Of a stretch of DNA of 39,518 bases, positions 16,575 to 26,166 are shown piece after piece. The notes under the pieces are model-generated. The model did no database searches. It was not told where the DNA came from and saw only the letters and a list, made by a program, of their open reading frames with translations. The DNA comes from Flammeovirgaceae bacterium (GTDB lineage Bacteria; Bacteroidota; Bacteroidia; Cytophagales; Cyclobacteriaceae), in NCBI GenBank assembly GCA_021299455.1, contig JAJTGQ010000099.1, positions 1 through 39,518 of the forward strand, given 5' to 3'. The position numbers and the translations under genes were made by a program. How positions within the stretch are numbered: the first letter of the stretch is position 1; each line of letters opens with the position of its first letter.

Positions 16575-17843
16575 TTACTTTATCGGTGGCGCCATTACTT
16601 CATTCACTAACATTTTTTCATCTCCATTGTAAGTTTTAATAATCGGCTTGCCAGCACGCATTAGATTTTTGAACACCCCCTGATCGACTAATTTCCAAAT
16701 AGGATATTTTGCTTCACCGGAAAGTCCAAATAATCCAAAATGATTTTCTGACCCATTCGGATTAGCTGCATCTTTCCATTGCTCGTCAAATGCTTCAAAA
16801 TAAAAACAGGATATCCCAGATGTATTTGTCCACTCGCGCATAAGGTGATAATACTTCCCTTGTTTGTATTCATCGGTGGCCCTTGAGCCTTCTCTTCCAT
16901 AAAACCCATCGGATGCAGACGCCCATCCGGTTTCGCCAATATGAATGGGCTTATTTACGCCTAAGCTCTTTACATAGCTCGCAACAGAATCGTATTGCGC
17001 TTTGGCAAATGCTACGGCACGCACAATGGCCGCATCTGCTTTTTCGACTTCAGAAAGTTTTGACTCCTCTGCCGGTACTCGCCAAAAATTTGGATTATAA
17101 TGGGTGTTGTGATAGGGGTATGTGTGCATGGAAATGTAATCCACTGCTTTGATTATTTTCTCGAGATCTTCGGTGTGATAACTGGAGTCGCCACCACCCC
17201 ATGAAGCAAAATCGTCAGAGCATGTAATCCAAAGGTCTTTTGGCAGTTTACCTTCGGCCTTCAGCGATTGTACATGAGTTACCCATTTTAAAATTACTGA
17301 CGGTTGAACGAAATAGCTGGCTGCCCACCTCACCATCGCTTCATTGCCAACAGCAAGTATTTTAACGATATCCGGATATTGATTGGCTAACGCCACTGCT
17401 CTTCCGATTTCACCTTCGTTTTGTAAGCTTTCGATGTTATGATCTGGAGCTTGATCGGTCCACGCATTTTTGCAATCGATCCATGCACCCAACATCACGT
17501 ACATTTCAAAATTAGGATCAACGACTTTTAATTCATGTATTGCTTTCAGTAAGTTCGATGCATGTGGCAGCTGTACATTGTAGGTTCGTACTATCCTGAT
17601 CCCCATTGCTGATAAAATTTTTAAATCTTCCTGGAGTTGGGCAATCGTTGGCTGTTGTTCTCTGGATTTTTCGCGATAGCCTTCGTAGCAAATGGCTAAG
17701 TAATCGGGATTTCCTAAAATATTTTTCGCTGTCACTTCTTTTTGGTTAAGGGGTTGATCGGATTGTGTTTTTTGCTTTTGATTGCAGGAAATACTTGTCG
17801 CCAAAACAATTCCGAAACATATTGATTTTGCGATTAACTTCAT
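16575..17843 (-). CDS. GH17-like beta-1,3-glucanase lipoprotein
   Basis: A 422-residue member of the same GH17-like clan but far from the two cytoplasmic copies. The N-terminus is a lipoprotein signal ending SIS-Cys20, so it should be anchored in an envelope membrane, most likely the outer membrane. Catalytic glutamates are readable in AVGNEAMVRW (Glu168) and HIGETGWAS (Glu304). Probable role: releasing glucose or short oligosaccharides from beta-1,3-glucan in the envelope. Its neighbours are a GH3 gene upstream (40-base gap) and the symporter downstream, beyond a palindromic repeat that may affect relative expression. Confidence 0.87.
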   Translation of the reverse strand: MKLIAKSICFGIVLATSISCNQKQKTQSDQPLNQKEVTAKNILGNPDYLAICYEGYREKSREQQPTIAQLQEDLKILSAMGIRIVRTYNVQLPHASNLLKAIHELKVVDPNFEMYVMLGAWIDCKNAWTDQAPDHNIESLQNEGEIGRAVALANQYPDIVKILAVGNEAMVRWAASYFVQPSVILKWVTHVQSLKAEGKLPKDLWITCSDDFASWGGGDSSYHTEDLEKIIKAVDYISMHTYPYHNTHYNPNFWRVPAEESKLSEVEKADAAIVRAVAFAKAQYDSVASYVKSLGVNKPIHIGETGWASASDGFYGREGSRATDEYKQGKYYHLMREWTNTSGISCFYFEAFDEQWKDAANPNGSENHFGLFGLSGEAKYPIWKLVDQGVFKNLMRAGKPIIKTYNGDEKMLVNEVMAPPIK

Positions 17844-17882
17844 ATTGCCATTTATTAGTTCTGCATCGTTGAAGTCACTTTT

Positions 17883-19625
17883 CTATTTTTTATAAGTCAG
17901 TCCGAAGCCAAGAGGAAAGAGCGGCTCAATGGAAGCATCCCAAAAATTCGGACCATACTTACCTTGATAATCTTCTTCAGACGTAGGCCATGAATGAGGT
18001 AGCTTTCCTTTAAAATTATAATCACCAAAAAGTACCTCTGCAAGGCCATCGCCTTCCGATCCCGGGAACCAGGCAGCCACGAAGGCATCGGCTTGTTCTA
18101 GTTGTTTTGTGACTACGAGAGGCCTTCCCGAAATTAAGACAACAACTGTTTTGATCCCTTTTGCTGTGTAAGTATCAATCAACATTTGATGTTCTGGTGT
18201 TAGCGTATGCTGGTATTTATTCATCACGCCACCAATGTCACCCATAAATTCAGCGTAAGGAGTTTCACCTACCACAACGACAGCTACATCCACATTATCA
18301 TAGTTTGCTGAACCATCCAGATCATGTAAAACTTCCTGCGATGAAAATCTTCTAATCCCTTCTAAGATGGTAGTAGCACCTGCATAATTTTCTGTCATAC
18401 CCTGCCAGTTCACCGTCCATCCACCAGATTGTAAACCAGAGTTATTACCAAACTCACCCACCAACGCGATCTTAGCGTCCTTCTTTAACGGCAACACATT
18501 GTTTTCATTCTTGAGTAACACAAGGGATTCCCGTACGGCTTGTCGGGCGACATCGCGATGCGCCTGAATTCCAATCTTAGAGATAAGCCTGAGATCCGGA
18601 AAGGGATTGTCAAACAAGCCTAACCGAAATTTCTGCCTCAATATTCTACGTACTGCATCATCAATTCTTTCTTGTGAAATGACGCCATTCAACACACCGT
18701 TTCGTACGCCTTCCACATACATGTTGAAATCGCCTTCAACCGCCATTACCACATCTACACCTGCGTTGATAACATCTGTCCCGCCAAAGCGAGAATACGC
18801 TTTCCAGTCGGAAACAACGATTCCTTCAAATTTCAATGATCCCTTCAATACATCTGTGATCATAGCACGGTATGCATGCATCGGCACACCATTCAAACTA
18901 TTAAAAGACGCCATGACGGAGCCGACACCGGCTTCAATAGCCGCGCGATAGGGTGGAAGCAAGCGCTCCATTACTTCGTCCTGACTTAGTGTTGTATTAC
19001 CACCTTCCACTCCAAAATCGGTGGATCCATCCCCAATAAAGTGTTTGGCCGTTGCGATGAGTGAAACCTGTTGATCAAGCCCACCTTGGTGACCTCGCAC
19101 AGAAGCTTTGGTCAACTCAGTTGTAATCTCTGTGCTTTCAGAAAATGCCTCATACACTCTGCCCCACTTTTCATTATAAGGAATAGCCACACAAGGGGAG
19201 AAAACCCAGTTAAATCCGGTGGCTCGAGCCTCAAGTGCTGTAATGGCCGCTGCGCTTTCTACCAGCTTCGAATTTCGTGCTGCTCCTAGTCCTATATTAT
19301 GTGGAAAAATGGTTGCCCCAGCGTACGTATTTTGACCATGCACAGCATCCACACCAAAAAACATGGGAATGCCCAAACGAGTGGACAGCGCTAGCCATTG
19401 AAGTTGAACAAATTTGGCTTGCCATTCGGCTGCATCAGTACCGGGCGTTGGGCCCTGTGTATGAATAATTGAGCCGATGAATTTTGTCTTTATATCCGCG
19501 ATTGTGATGTCATCAAAATGCCGCACCTGTGTCATCTGACCGATTTTTTCATCGAGAGTCATTTGCGAGAGCAAGGATTCAACTTTTTGCTCTATGGTCA
19601 GGTCGGTTTTGATTTCCTTATTCAT
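17883..19625 (-). CDS. GH3 beta-glucosidase / exo-beta-glucanase, no signal peptide
   Basis: A 580-residue GH3 enzyme of the two-domain, plant ExoI-like type. The TIM-barrel domain includes KHFIGDGSTDFGVEGGNTT (194-212) and the nucleophile motif GIVVSDWKAYSRFG (Asp273). The second domain carries GETPYAEFMGD, which in this subfamily holds the acid/base Glu region. No signal peptide or lipobox is seen, so cytoplasmic action on imported gluco-oligosaccharides is inferred. It starts at ATG 19625, 6 bases after the phosphorylase stop, implying translational coupling. Most GH3 enzymes in glycan loci are exported, so the cytoplasmic location here is a point to check. Confidence 0.92.
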   Translation of the reverse strand: MNKEIKTDLTIEQKVESLLSQMTLDEKIGQMTQVRHFDDITIADIKTKFIGSIIHTQGPTPGTDAAEWQAKFVQLQWLALSTRLGIPMFFGVDAVHGQNTYAGATIFPHNIGLGAARNSKLVESAAAITALEARATGFNWVFSPCVAIPYNEKWGRVYEAFSESTEITTELTKASVRGHQGGLDQQVSLIATAKHFIGDGSTDFGVEGGNTTLSQDEVMERLLPPYRAAIEAGVGSVMASFNSLNGVPMHAYRAMITDVLKGSLKFEGIVVSDWKAYSRFGGTDVINAGVDVVMAVEGDFNMYVEGVRNGVLNGVISQERIDDAVRRILRQKFRLGLFDNPFPDLRLISKIGIQAHRDVARQAVRESLVLLKNENNVLPLKKDAKIALVGEFGNNSGLQSGGWTVNWQGMTENYAGATTILEGIRRFSSQEVLHDLDGSANYDNVDVAVVVVGETPYAEFMGDIGGVMNKYQHTLTPEHQMLIDTYTAKGIKTVVVLISGRPLVVTKQLEQADAFVAAWFPGSEGDGLAEVLFGDYNFKGKLPHSWPTSEEDYQGKYGPNFWDASIEPLFPLGFGLTYKK

Positions 19626-19631
19626 TTCGTG

Positions 19632-22600
19632 CTACCGTAAATTATCTTGCTTTATCTGAACAACTATTCGTGTGATATCTCCGGTTCTACCAAACACTTT
19701 CTGACTGAGTGTTGTATCTAGATTCAAATTTTCAAGCGTAGAGAGTCCATTGCTCGATACTATTTCCAAAGCATTTTCATTGGCTAGTTTGTAAACAACC
19801 GGAACCTGGCAATAAGTAAAACACAAGGACTTTTCTTCCAAGGGTAGTTCGATTGTCTTCCCTTGTACGTTGACATAATTAAAGGTTTGCTTTTTAGTCA
19901 AGAACTCAGACTTTTTAAGCATGCATGGATTAAAAGAAAGTTGTCCATCTTTTACAAATACACCCAATTCGCCAAAGCGTGATATAATATCTTCTTTCAC
20001 CTGGCCGGTCATTCCCGGTTGCTGTGCGCCTTTATTGGCTGGCGTATGTGAATACGGATCGGTTGGGAATGCTCCATAAAGCGTTGGGGGCTTATGTACG
20101 CCAATCCCTTCGCTTATCTCGTAGTAATGATCGATTAGTTGACTTACCAATTTATCATTCTCTTTGTCATGAATTGCTTTCAAGCAACACTCTTGTACAG
20201 CCAGTTGCAACTTAGAAACCATATGCCAGTAGATCGATCCTAATCCTTCGTAGCCAAAGAACGTACCTGATCTTCCGGTGAAAGCTTTGTGGTTAAATAC
20301 ACTTTCAAAAATTCGCAGCACTTCTTCTTTGTCAGAAGCAGGAGCATCAAATTTATTTAATGCATTTTTAAGATCGGTAGCATTTTTAAAGTTTCCATTG
20401 AAGTGAAGTCCGCCATTTATATCTTGCTCGACAATCTGTGTATTACTTTCTTTGATAAGCTTAGATAAGAAGCTTGACTTTGAGACATCCGCTTTCGGCA
20501 GATTGTTCTTTACTAAGAAGCCGGGCAAATTCTTGTTCGGGTATAATAGATAGCTGTACTGATCTTTTCTAAAAAGCGCACTCGACTTTAAGCCATCCAA
20601 TGTGGCAAGTACTTCAGTCGATTTTAAATATCCTGAGCTAAGGGCAGCTACCTGACCTTCTAGCATTTCGCTAAGGTAAGAAATCGAAATTTCGCTTTTG
20701 CCTTCAATCGTCATCAAGTTATACGCATGGTACAAGTTGTCGTTTCTTTTGTTGGCGCGAATGGTATGTTCCAAATAGCGAAGGCATAGACTGGAAAATG
20801 CAATAACATTTTTAGTAGCTAACGTACTCCGTTGGTCACTAAAGGATTGATTATAAATTTGTGTTCGGTACTCACTACCAGCAGTTCCCAGACCATCGAG
20901 GATCGTCTTACGATCTTTATTTGTGATGTTGCCTGCCAGTAGATATTCATGCTTACTTAACGTTGCTTGACAATTATCAAAAAACGTTAACAACTCAGTG
21001 GAGATAGTTACCTCCTTGGTAGTACTTCTTTCAAGAATCTGATTGAAGAATTTTAGAAACCGATAAAGGTAGAAGAGTGTAACCATTGACACTCCATTTC
21101 CAACCAACGCGTTATTGGCATCATTCCATTCAGGGCGTTGGGTATTCATCCATATGCCACCTTCAGGGATGAAATTGGATAGTTTGGCGAGAACTGTTGC
21201 CAGGATTTTTTCAATAAAATTCACATGGTGAATGGTACCATTTTTATTCTGAAGCAAGACACTATCTGCACCGATCGTAGCCCTTCGTTCGTCTATGGAA
21301 TGGTCAAGTTTGCGATCAAAATCAATCGTATCCTTCGGATTTCGTAATATGTCTTCGTAAGACTTAATTTTATAAGGAACGTTTGCATATGCAAAAACAT
21401 TTTCGTTGAAATAGCCTGCGAGTTTTCCCGGAGCATGACTTTCTGAAAACTCCAGAAATTTCAATAGGTAGATAATTTGATGATCGCCCCAATAGCCAAT
21501 GTATGACCACGGGTCATCGGCTTCAATTCGTTCCCAGTCGATACCGTTCTTGGTAACCCGATAAGGATTGTATCCATCGAAGGTCGAAGCGTTAAGGAAT
21601 TTGAAAATCATTCCATCAATGAAATCAGGGTAGGAGTGAGCCAGTGCCTCCCAGTTTTGAAAAATATCGCGCCAGTTTCCTGCGTAGTCTAAAACCTTCG
21701 AACCGTCATGTTCGTTGCGGGTATTGATGGAAAATTGATTCCAGGGTCTGCTGGGATCGCCATGTCTTCTACTGAACTTCAGCGGCAAATACTCCAGGCT
21801 CAATCTCTTAAAGTCTTTATCTTTAGATTTTAGTGCGAGCTCCTTCAACACAGAAAGTGAAAACTGGTTGGCCAAGCTTCTGATACTTTCTTGATGTCGC
21901 GCAGCGACCTGTGGATTTGCTGCCGACAGATAGGCGCTAAAATCATTTTTTTCAATTTGATAGTTGTTATCAAAAATGCCACCGCGCATTATATTAAATA
22001 GGCCGTTGAAAAAGTGCCTGGTATCTTTTAGCCCATCGGCAGTCAACTGCAAGCCATCCGCACATGCATTGAGCTGAATGAGTTGTTTTGTTCCGGACTC
22101 GATGTCCTCTTTAATTCTAAATCCGAGATGCTTGTCTGTTTTGATTGCTTTAGCAATGGCTATGATTTGGGATGCGTTCTTATTCACATCGGCTACAATC
22201 ATCCATTCCTTTTTACTTTTAGATTCAAGAAGAGCCTCTCCATGAAGGAAGTAAGCTCCTTTCTCTGCTTTAATGTCTGTTTCTTCTTTAATGGGCACTC
22301 CATTTCTGAAGTTAGCTAGTTGCGAAGAGGAGAGTAGGTGCTTTGCATTATCCATCCCAACTGACCAGGCAATATTAGCTTTTAACGCCTCACTGGGTTC
22401 GGCCTTATCTACAATGATCGCGCTGAGTGAAAAGATACCAATTCCGCTCTCTTGTTCGAGCTCACTTCGCTTGTAGGCATCCACCAAATTGCTGGTCTTG
22501 CTTTGTAGCGCACTGCCAACGCCATAAGGAATAATATTCTGAATGCCATCGATCAGAGAAATGGCTACTTCGGAAGTGCTTGCATTTGTTAGCTTACTGG

Positions 22601-23048
22601 TTTTTACAAAGCCATAAACGTTACAAGAAGTCCACTGGTATTGGAAGGCCAGTTCTAAGTCTTGATTGATCTCTTCGAAAATGATCTTATTGCCGTGAAT
22701 ACTCTTGTATAGATTTCTTTTTAATTGATATAAGTTAGCATAGCGAATAGAAAAAGGTTCCCATAGATTTGCTTTGCCATCTTTTTGGACGCGAAAAATT
22801 GTTTTCGATCCTGTCAATTCCGCAGACTCGATTATTTTGTCGTCCGTATAGTATGGGAATAATGCTTGTTCAGCATCTTTTCTTCCTGCGCTCAAGCCCC
22901 CATTGCTCCCAATAAACATCCAGTGATTAGAGTCACTCAAGATGCTCATGAAGAATGGACGCATAGTGTCAACATTCGAAATCTGATAGTAGATTTCGTT
23001 GTCGAACTTGACTTCCGTTAGCAGTGTTCGTTCATCTTTTTTCACCAT
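19632..23048 (-). CDS. GH149-like beta-1,3-oligoglucan phosphorylase (GH94-related)
   Basis: A very large (1138-residue) cytoplasmic protein related to cellobiose-phosphorylase-type enzymes. The N-terminal part has MRPFFMSILSDSNHWMFIGS and AGRKDAEQALFPYYTDDKI. The catalytic region has RPEWNDANNALVGNGVSM, with Asp643 (counted from the ATG at 23048) as the likely general acid, as in the GH94 'WND' motif. Length and motifs fit family GH149, whose characterised members phosphorolyse beta-1,3-glucan oligosaccharides to glucose 1-phosphate. Assignment to GH149 rather than GH161 or GH94 is from memory. A TTG at 23087 would add 13 residues, but it abuts a terminator hairpin, so the ATG is preferred. 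It is coupled to the GH3 gene. Confidence 0.85.
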   Translation of the reverse strand: MVKKDERTLLTEVKFDNEIYYQISNVDTMRPFFMSILSDSNHWMFIGSNGGLSAGRKDAEQALFPYYTDDKIIESAELTGSKTIFRVQKDGKANLWEPFSIRYANLYQLKRNLYKSIHGNKIIFEEINQDLELAFQYQWTSCNVYGFVKTSKLTNASTSEVAISLIDGIQNIIPYGVGSALQSKTSNLVDAYKRSELEQESGIGIFSLSAIIVDKAEPSEALKANIAWSVGMDNAKHLLSSSQLANFRNGVPIKEETDIKAEKGAYFLHGEALLESKSKKEWMIVADVNKNASQIIAIAKAIKTDKHLGFRIKEDIESGTKQLIQLNACADGLQLTADGLKDTRHFFNGLFNIMRGGIFDNNYQIEKNDFSAYLSAANPQVAARHQESIRSLANQFSLSVLKELALKSKDKDFKRLSLEYLPLKFSRRHGDPSRPWNQFSINTRNEHDGSKVLDYAGNWRDIFQNWEALAHSYPDFIDGMIFKFLNASTFDGYNPYRVTKNGIDWERIEADDPWSYIGYWGDHQIIYLLKFLEFSESHAPGKLAGYFNENVFAYANVPYKIKSYEDILRNPKDTIDFDRKLDHSIDERRATIGADSVLLQNKNGTIHHVNFIEKILATVLAKLSNFIPEGGIWMNTQRPEWNDANNALVGNGVSMVTLFYLYRFLKFFNQILERSTTKEVTISTELLTFFDNCQATLSKHEYLLAGNITNKDRKTILDGLGTAGSEYRTQIYNQSFSDQRSTLATKNVIAFSSLCLRYLEHTIRANKRNDNLYHAYNLMTIEGKSEISISYLSEMLEGQVAALSSGYLKSTEVLATLDGLKSSALFRKDQYSYLLYPNKNLPGFLVKNNLPKADVSKSSFLSKLIKESNTQIVEQDINGGLHFNGNFKNATDLKNALNKFDAPASDKEEVLRIFESVFNHKAFTGRSGTFFGYEGLGSIYWHMVSKLQLAVQECCLKAIHDKENDKLVSQLIDHYYEISEGIGVHKPPTLYGAFPTDPYSHTPANKGAQQPGMTGQVKEDIISRFGELGVFVKDGQLSFNPCMLKKSEFLTKKQTFNYVNVQGKTIELPLEEKSLCFTYCQVPVVYKLANENALEIVSSNGLSTLENLNLDTTLSQKVFGRTGDITRIVVQIKQDNLR

Positions 23049-23094
23049 GTATAGGATGGGGTTTAGCCAGTGGTGATTAGGTTTCAATCTATTG

Positions 23095-23128
23095 AAAAAT
23101 AGGTCGAGTGTTTTACGCTCGACCTATT
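23095..23128 (-). terminator. Intrinsic terminator inside the glucan locus
   Basis: On the minus strand a 14-bp stem (23128-23115 with 23111-23098, one G-U pair, three-base loop) ends in five T residues. It lies 26 bases after the stop of the PKD/CBM lipoprotein gene and just before the phosphorylase gene. It should lower readthrough from surface-protein genes into cytoplasmic-enzyme genes. Confidence 0.75.
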
Positions 23129-23153
23129 AAACAAATCATTTTTGTTAACTACC

Positions 23154-25268
23154 CTATGGATTAACTTTTATAGATACATTATCAAAGAATGCTGTCACAC
23201 TACAGCCTGCCACGGCACCGCAAGCGGCTTTTAGTTGTAGCGTTATTCCACCGCCAACATCACCTTGCGCAACCGAAGCAGTCGTAGTTGTGTAAGTATA
23301 TGTTGTCCAAGTACCAGTAGGTGCAAGCGGGGCACCGCCACCAAGGATTTCAGCTTTCGATGTACCACCTCCAGTTTTTTCAGAGAAAAATTCTGCAAAA
23401 ACAACGCCACCAGCTCCTGTTAATGATCCTTTCAAATCAAACTTTACTGTCACGCTCTTTCCGTTCGTTATGGATCCAGCTAAAAGATTTGCCTGTTTAA
23501 TAATTACGTCTTGAGCCTCGCCTGCCAATAGCCTGCCTGAGAATGTGCCGCCATTCGCCTCTGCATTTGAGACCGTAAATGTTGCACCTCCGTTAGGAAA
23601 TTCGGTCCAGCCATTTTTATTCCCTGTCTCGAAGTCACCGTTAACAGTGACCTCAGTTCCAGGAGTACCACCGCCACCGCCACCAGTTCCGGCAACCTGA
23701 ATGATGTCATCAAAATAGTATACATCACCATCACAAGGTTGATCTCTATCAAAGTAAATAATCATACTCTTTGATGTTCCAGTAGTAACGTCTGAGAAAT
23801 CAAAGGTCAACTCTTGCCATACTCCGACTTGGGTTATACTTGCAACTCTGTCATAGGCAGGGGAAGTATCAGGGAACGGAAGTCTTTCTAAACGCAATGT
23901 TACCTGCGTCACCTGCGTCTCAGCCAAGACTTTCATTTTGAACGCTTTTTTTGTAGCTGTGCTCCAATTTATTGCTGTTTCCAGTTCTATACCTACTCCT
24001 GACCATGTTTCGCATGCAGCAGTCTTAGTATACCTTTGAACGTTGCAACTGGTATTAATTCCAGCGATTTTTGGATTAGTTACGATGCTTGAATTGATGG
24101 CTCCAAAGGGATCAAAAGTAGTTGCGAATCTAAAAGTAGGAGTTACGACAGTATTGGTTTTAAATGTCCAATTGATATCTCCATTCGCAGGGTTTATATT
24201 TTCTGAAGCTTCTGTCGTGCATGGCGGTACAAACTCAACCAGCTTTACATTATCGATAACTACAGTACCTACAGCAGCACCCATGTCAAAAATCACACGG
24301 CTGTTAGCTCCACCAAAGGAAGCTGCAGAAAGGTCAAGTGTAATTGTTTGTTTTGCGGTTGTGAGATTCACTACTTTAGTATCGTTCGTCCAAGGGTCAA
24401 CACTCAATCCAATACCCGCAACCATAGTGCGTGCGACACCCGAAGAAGCTTCGAAAGTAAGTTTGTAGTTCTTGCCTTGTACGAGCGGAAGCACTTGACT
24501 TAGATTGACATCGAATGCATTTCCGGCAGTTGCCACGTTTACAAAATTAAAATTGGTTCCACCCTCGTTGATCACATTGAATCCATTGCCAGACCATGCA
24601 TCACCCGCCTGTCCTTTGACAATGCTAAAAGCGCCATTATTTAATAATCCATCATCAAACGCAGTAACAATTACCGATCTCGAAACTCGAACAGCTGTGT
24701 TTCCAGCTAAATCAGTAACATCGTAGGTAATCGTATAGGTACCGGCAACTGCTGTGTTTACTGTTCCAGCCTTTACTATTTTAGAAGTAATATTGCCGTC
24801 CAGATTATCATTGGCTGTAGCGCCTTTATCAGTGTATGGATCTCCAATCGTAAGATTGATTGTTGCATCACCAATCAGTGTAATGACAGGTTTTGTTGTG
24901 TCAACAGGAGGTCCTGGCAAAGTAACAGTAAATGTATTCTCTGAAGTAGCAGTACCGCCTGCCGTATTCGAGGCAGTTAACTTCACTGTGTACGTACCTG
25001 TTTGATATGTTTTTGCAGGCTCAAATTGAGCAGAGGTTGTTCCATCGCCCAAGTCCCACAAATAAATGGCCGCATTGGTTGATGTGTTTTTGAATGTCAC
25101 AGCACCCGTGGTGTTATTCACTGTTGCCGTAAAGCTCGAGGTGACAGCAGGTGCGACCGCGTCACTACCGCCACATCCCACAGCGAAAATCCCTAATAGA
25201 ACAATCGCTGTACTTGCAAAGAGAACAATCGATGCACTCCTTGCATTTTTTACTAGTTGTTTCATCAT
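23154..25268 (-). CDS. Multidomain surface glycan-binding lipoprotein (PKD, DUF5011-like, CBM4/9-like modules)
   Basis: 704 residues with a lipoprotein signal (Cys32 in FAVGCGG). Domains in order: a PKD domain (about 40-115; YLWDLGDGTTSAQFEPAKTY); a DUF5011/Ig-like domain (about 125-200; KPVITLIGDATINLTIGDPY); a jelly-roll CBM4/9-like module (about 205-345); a second jelly-roll module (about 350-530, ending DVYYFDDIIQV); a Gly-rich linker; and a third CBM4/9-like module (about 545-704, starting VTVNGDFETGNKNGWTEF). No catalytic motif is seen, so the role is probably to hold polysaccharide at the cell surface. It may fill the role SusE/F- or SGBP-type proteins play elsewhere. The ligand cannot be read. 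Confidence 0.85.
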   Translation of the reverse strand: MMKQLVKNARSASIVLFASTAIVLLGIFAVGCGGSDAVAPAVTSSFTATVNNTTGAVTFKNTSTNAAIYLWDLGDGTTSAQFEPAKTYQTGTYTVKLTASNTAGGTATSENTFTVTLPGPPVDTTKPVITLIGDATINLTIGDPYTDKGATANDNLDGNITSKIVKAGTVNTAVAGTYTITYDVTDLAGNTAVRVSRSVIVTAFDDGLLNNGAFSIVKGQAGDAWSGNGFNVINEGGTNFNFVNVATAGNAFDVNLSQVLPLVQGKNYKLTFEASSGVARTMVAGIGLSVDPWTNDTKVVNLTTAKQTITLDLSAASFGGANSRVIFDMGAAVGTVVIDNVKLVEFVPPCTTEASENINPANGDINWTFKTNTVVTPTFRFATTFDPFGAINSSIVTNPKIAGINTSCNVQRYTKTAACETWSGVGIELETAINWSTATKKAFKMKVLAETQVTQVTLRLERLPFPDTSPAYDRVASITQVGVWQELTFDFSDVTTGTSKSMIIYFDRDQPCDGDVYYFDDIIQVAGTGGGGGGTPGTEVTVNGDFETGNKNGWTEFPNGGATFTVSNAEANGGTFSGRLLAGEAQDVIIKQANLLAGSITNGKSVTVKFDLKGSLTGAGGVVFAEFFSEKTGGGTSKAEILGGGAPLAPTGTWTTYTYTTTTASVAQGDVGGGITLQLKAACGAVAGCSVTAFFDNVSIKVNP

Positions 25269-25279
25269 TTTTGTTTTAG

Positions 25280-25300
25280 TTTAATTTAATTTAATTTAAT
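25280..25300. repeat. Four tandem TTTAA units in the leader of the lipoprotein gene
   Basis: Bases 25280-25299 are four exact TTTAA units, 12 bases before the start of the PKD/CBM lipoprotein gene (ATTAA-type units on the coding strand). Short units like this can change number by slippage and alter the AT-rich translation-initiation region. Confidence 0.7.
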
Positions 25301-25322
25301 CGGTTATCTACTCTTACCTTAC

Positions 25323-26156
25323 TCATTTATACACTCTTACATAATCAATCAAAAAGGTTTGCGGAAATACCGTTTCGCTATTTGGTGATCCAACAAAACT
25401 TCCGCCTACGGCAAGATTCAGAAGGAGGTAAAACGGTTTATCAAACACCCATTTGCCCGGGAGATCTGCCGGTGTGAGTTGGTTGTACAAAACATTGTCA
25501 ACATAGAAGTTGATGTAATTGGGTCCCCACTCTACTCCAAAAACATGAAACTCGGTATCAAATCTGCCATTTTTTAGTGTGTAACTTTTGCCAATCGATT
25601 GACCGCCTGAATAGCCGGGTCCATGAACGGTACCAAGCATCGTAGATGGATTCTGTCCCCTAAATTCCATGATGTCGATCTCTCCAGCACCTGGCCATGG
25701 ATTGGTGTCGATGTCTGATCCCAGCATCCAAAATGCCGGCCAAAGGCCTTGGCCCCATGGCAACTTCATTCGGGCTTCGAATCGACCGTAAGTCTGTTCA
25801 AACTTTCCCTTCGTTATTAACCTGGCCGATGTGTATTCCGCTCCACTAAAAGATTCTTTCTCAGCCGTAATGACGAGATTGCCGTCTTTTACTGTAACAT
25901 TTTTTGAGCGATTGGTGTAGAATTGAAGTTCGTTATTTCCCCATCCATTTTGCCCGCGTCCAATATCAAAGCCCCACAAATTCGGATCAGGCGCTCCATT
26001 TTTATCAAATTCGTCCTGCATTACAAGTGTGGTAAAATTGACCACTTTTTGTGTGTCATCGGAGCATCCCAAAAAAAGAAAGAACAAGGTTGGCAACAGC
26101 AGGCTTTGAACACTAATGAAGAGCCTTTTTGGTATAGATTGATTTCCCTGATTCAT
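25323..26156 (-). CDS. GH16 endo-beta-glucanase lipoprotein
   Basis: A 277-residue laminarinase-type GH16 enzyme. The lipoprotein signal ends LFLG-Cys31, predicting an envelope, probably surface, anchor. The catalytic motif GEIDIME (Glu159, Asp161, Glu164) and the flanking WPAFWMLGSDI and MKLPWGQGLWPAFW stretches are typical. The chain ends right after the GH16 domain (IDYVRVYK). The frame is open to 26219, but the ATG at 26156 begins a proper signal peptide and is preferred. It is a distant paralogue of the T9SS-exported GH16 at the other end of the locus. The Ig/CBM lipoprotein gene lies 10 bases upstream. Confidence 0.93.
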   Translation of the reverse strand: MNQGNQSIPKRLFISVQSLLLPTLFFLFLGCSDDTQKVVNFTTLVMQDEFDKNGAPDPNLWGFDIGRGQNGWGNNELQFYTNRSKNVTVKDGNLVITAEKESFSGAEYTSARLITKGKFEQTYGRFEARMKLPWGQGLWPAFWMLGSDIDTNPWPGAGEIDIMEFRGQNPSTMLGTVHGPGYSGGQSIGKSYTLKNGRFDTEFHVFGVEWGPNYINFYVDNVLYNQLTPADLPGKWVFDKPFYLLLNLAVGGSFVGSPNSETVFPQTFLIDYVRVYK

Positions 26157-26166
26157 TTTTGTTTTT

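Noticed and set aside
23049..23087. Thirteen-residue N-terminal extension of the phosphorylase from a TTG
   Set aside because: The TTG directly follows a terminator hairpin and tail; the ATG at 23048 is more plausible, though not proven.
24043..25284. Several plus-strand frames of 70-140 residues opposite the PKD/CBM lipoprotein gene
   Set aside because: They are antisense shadows of a low-complexity Thr/Val/Ala-rich gene, with no family motif and no start context.
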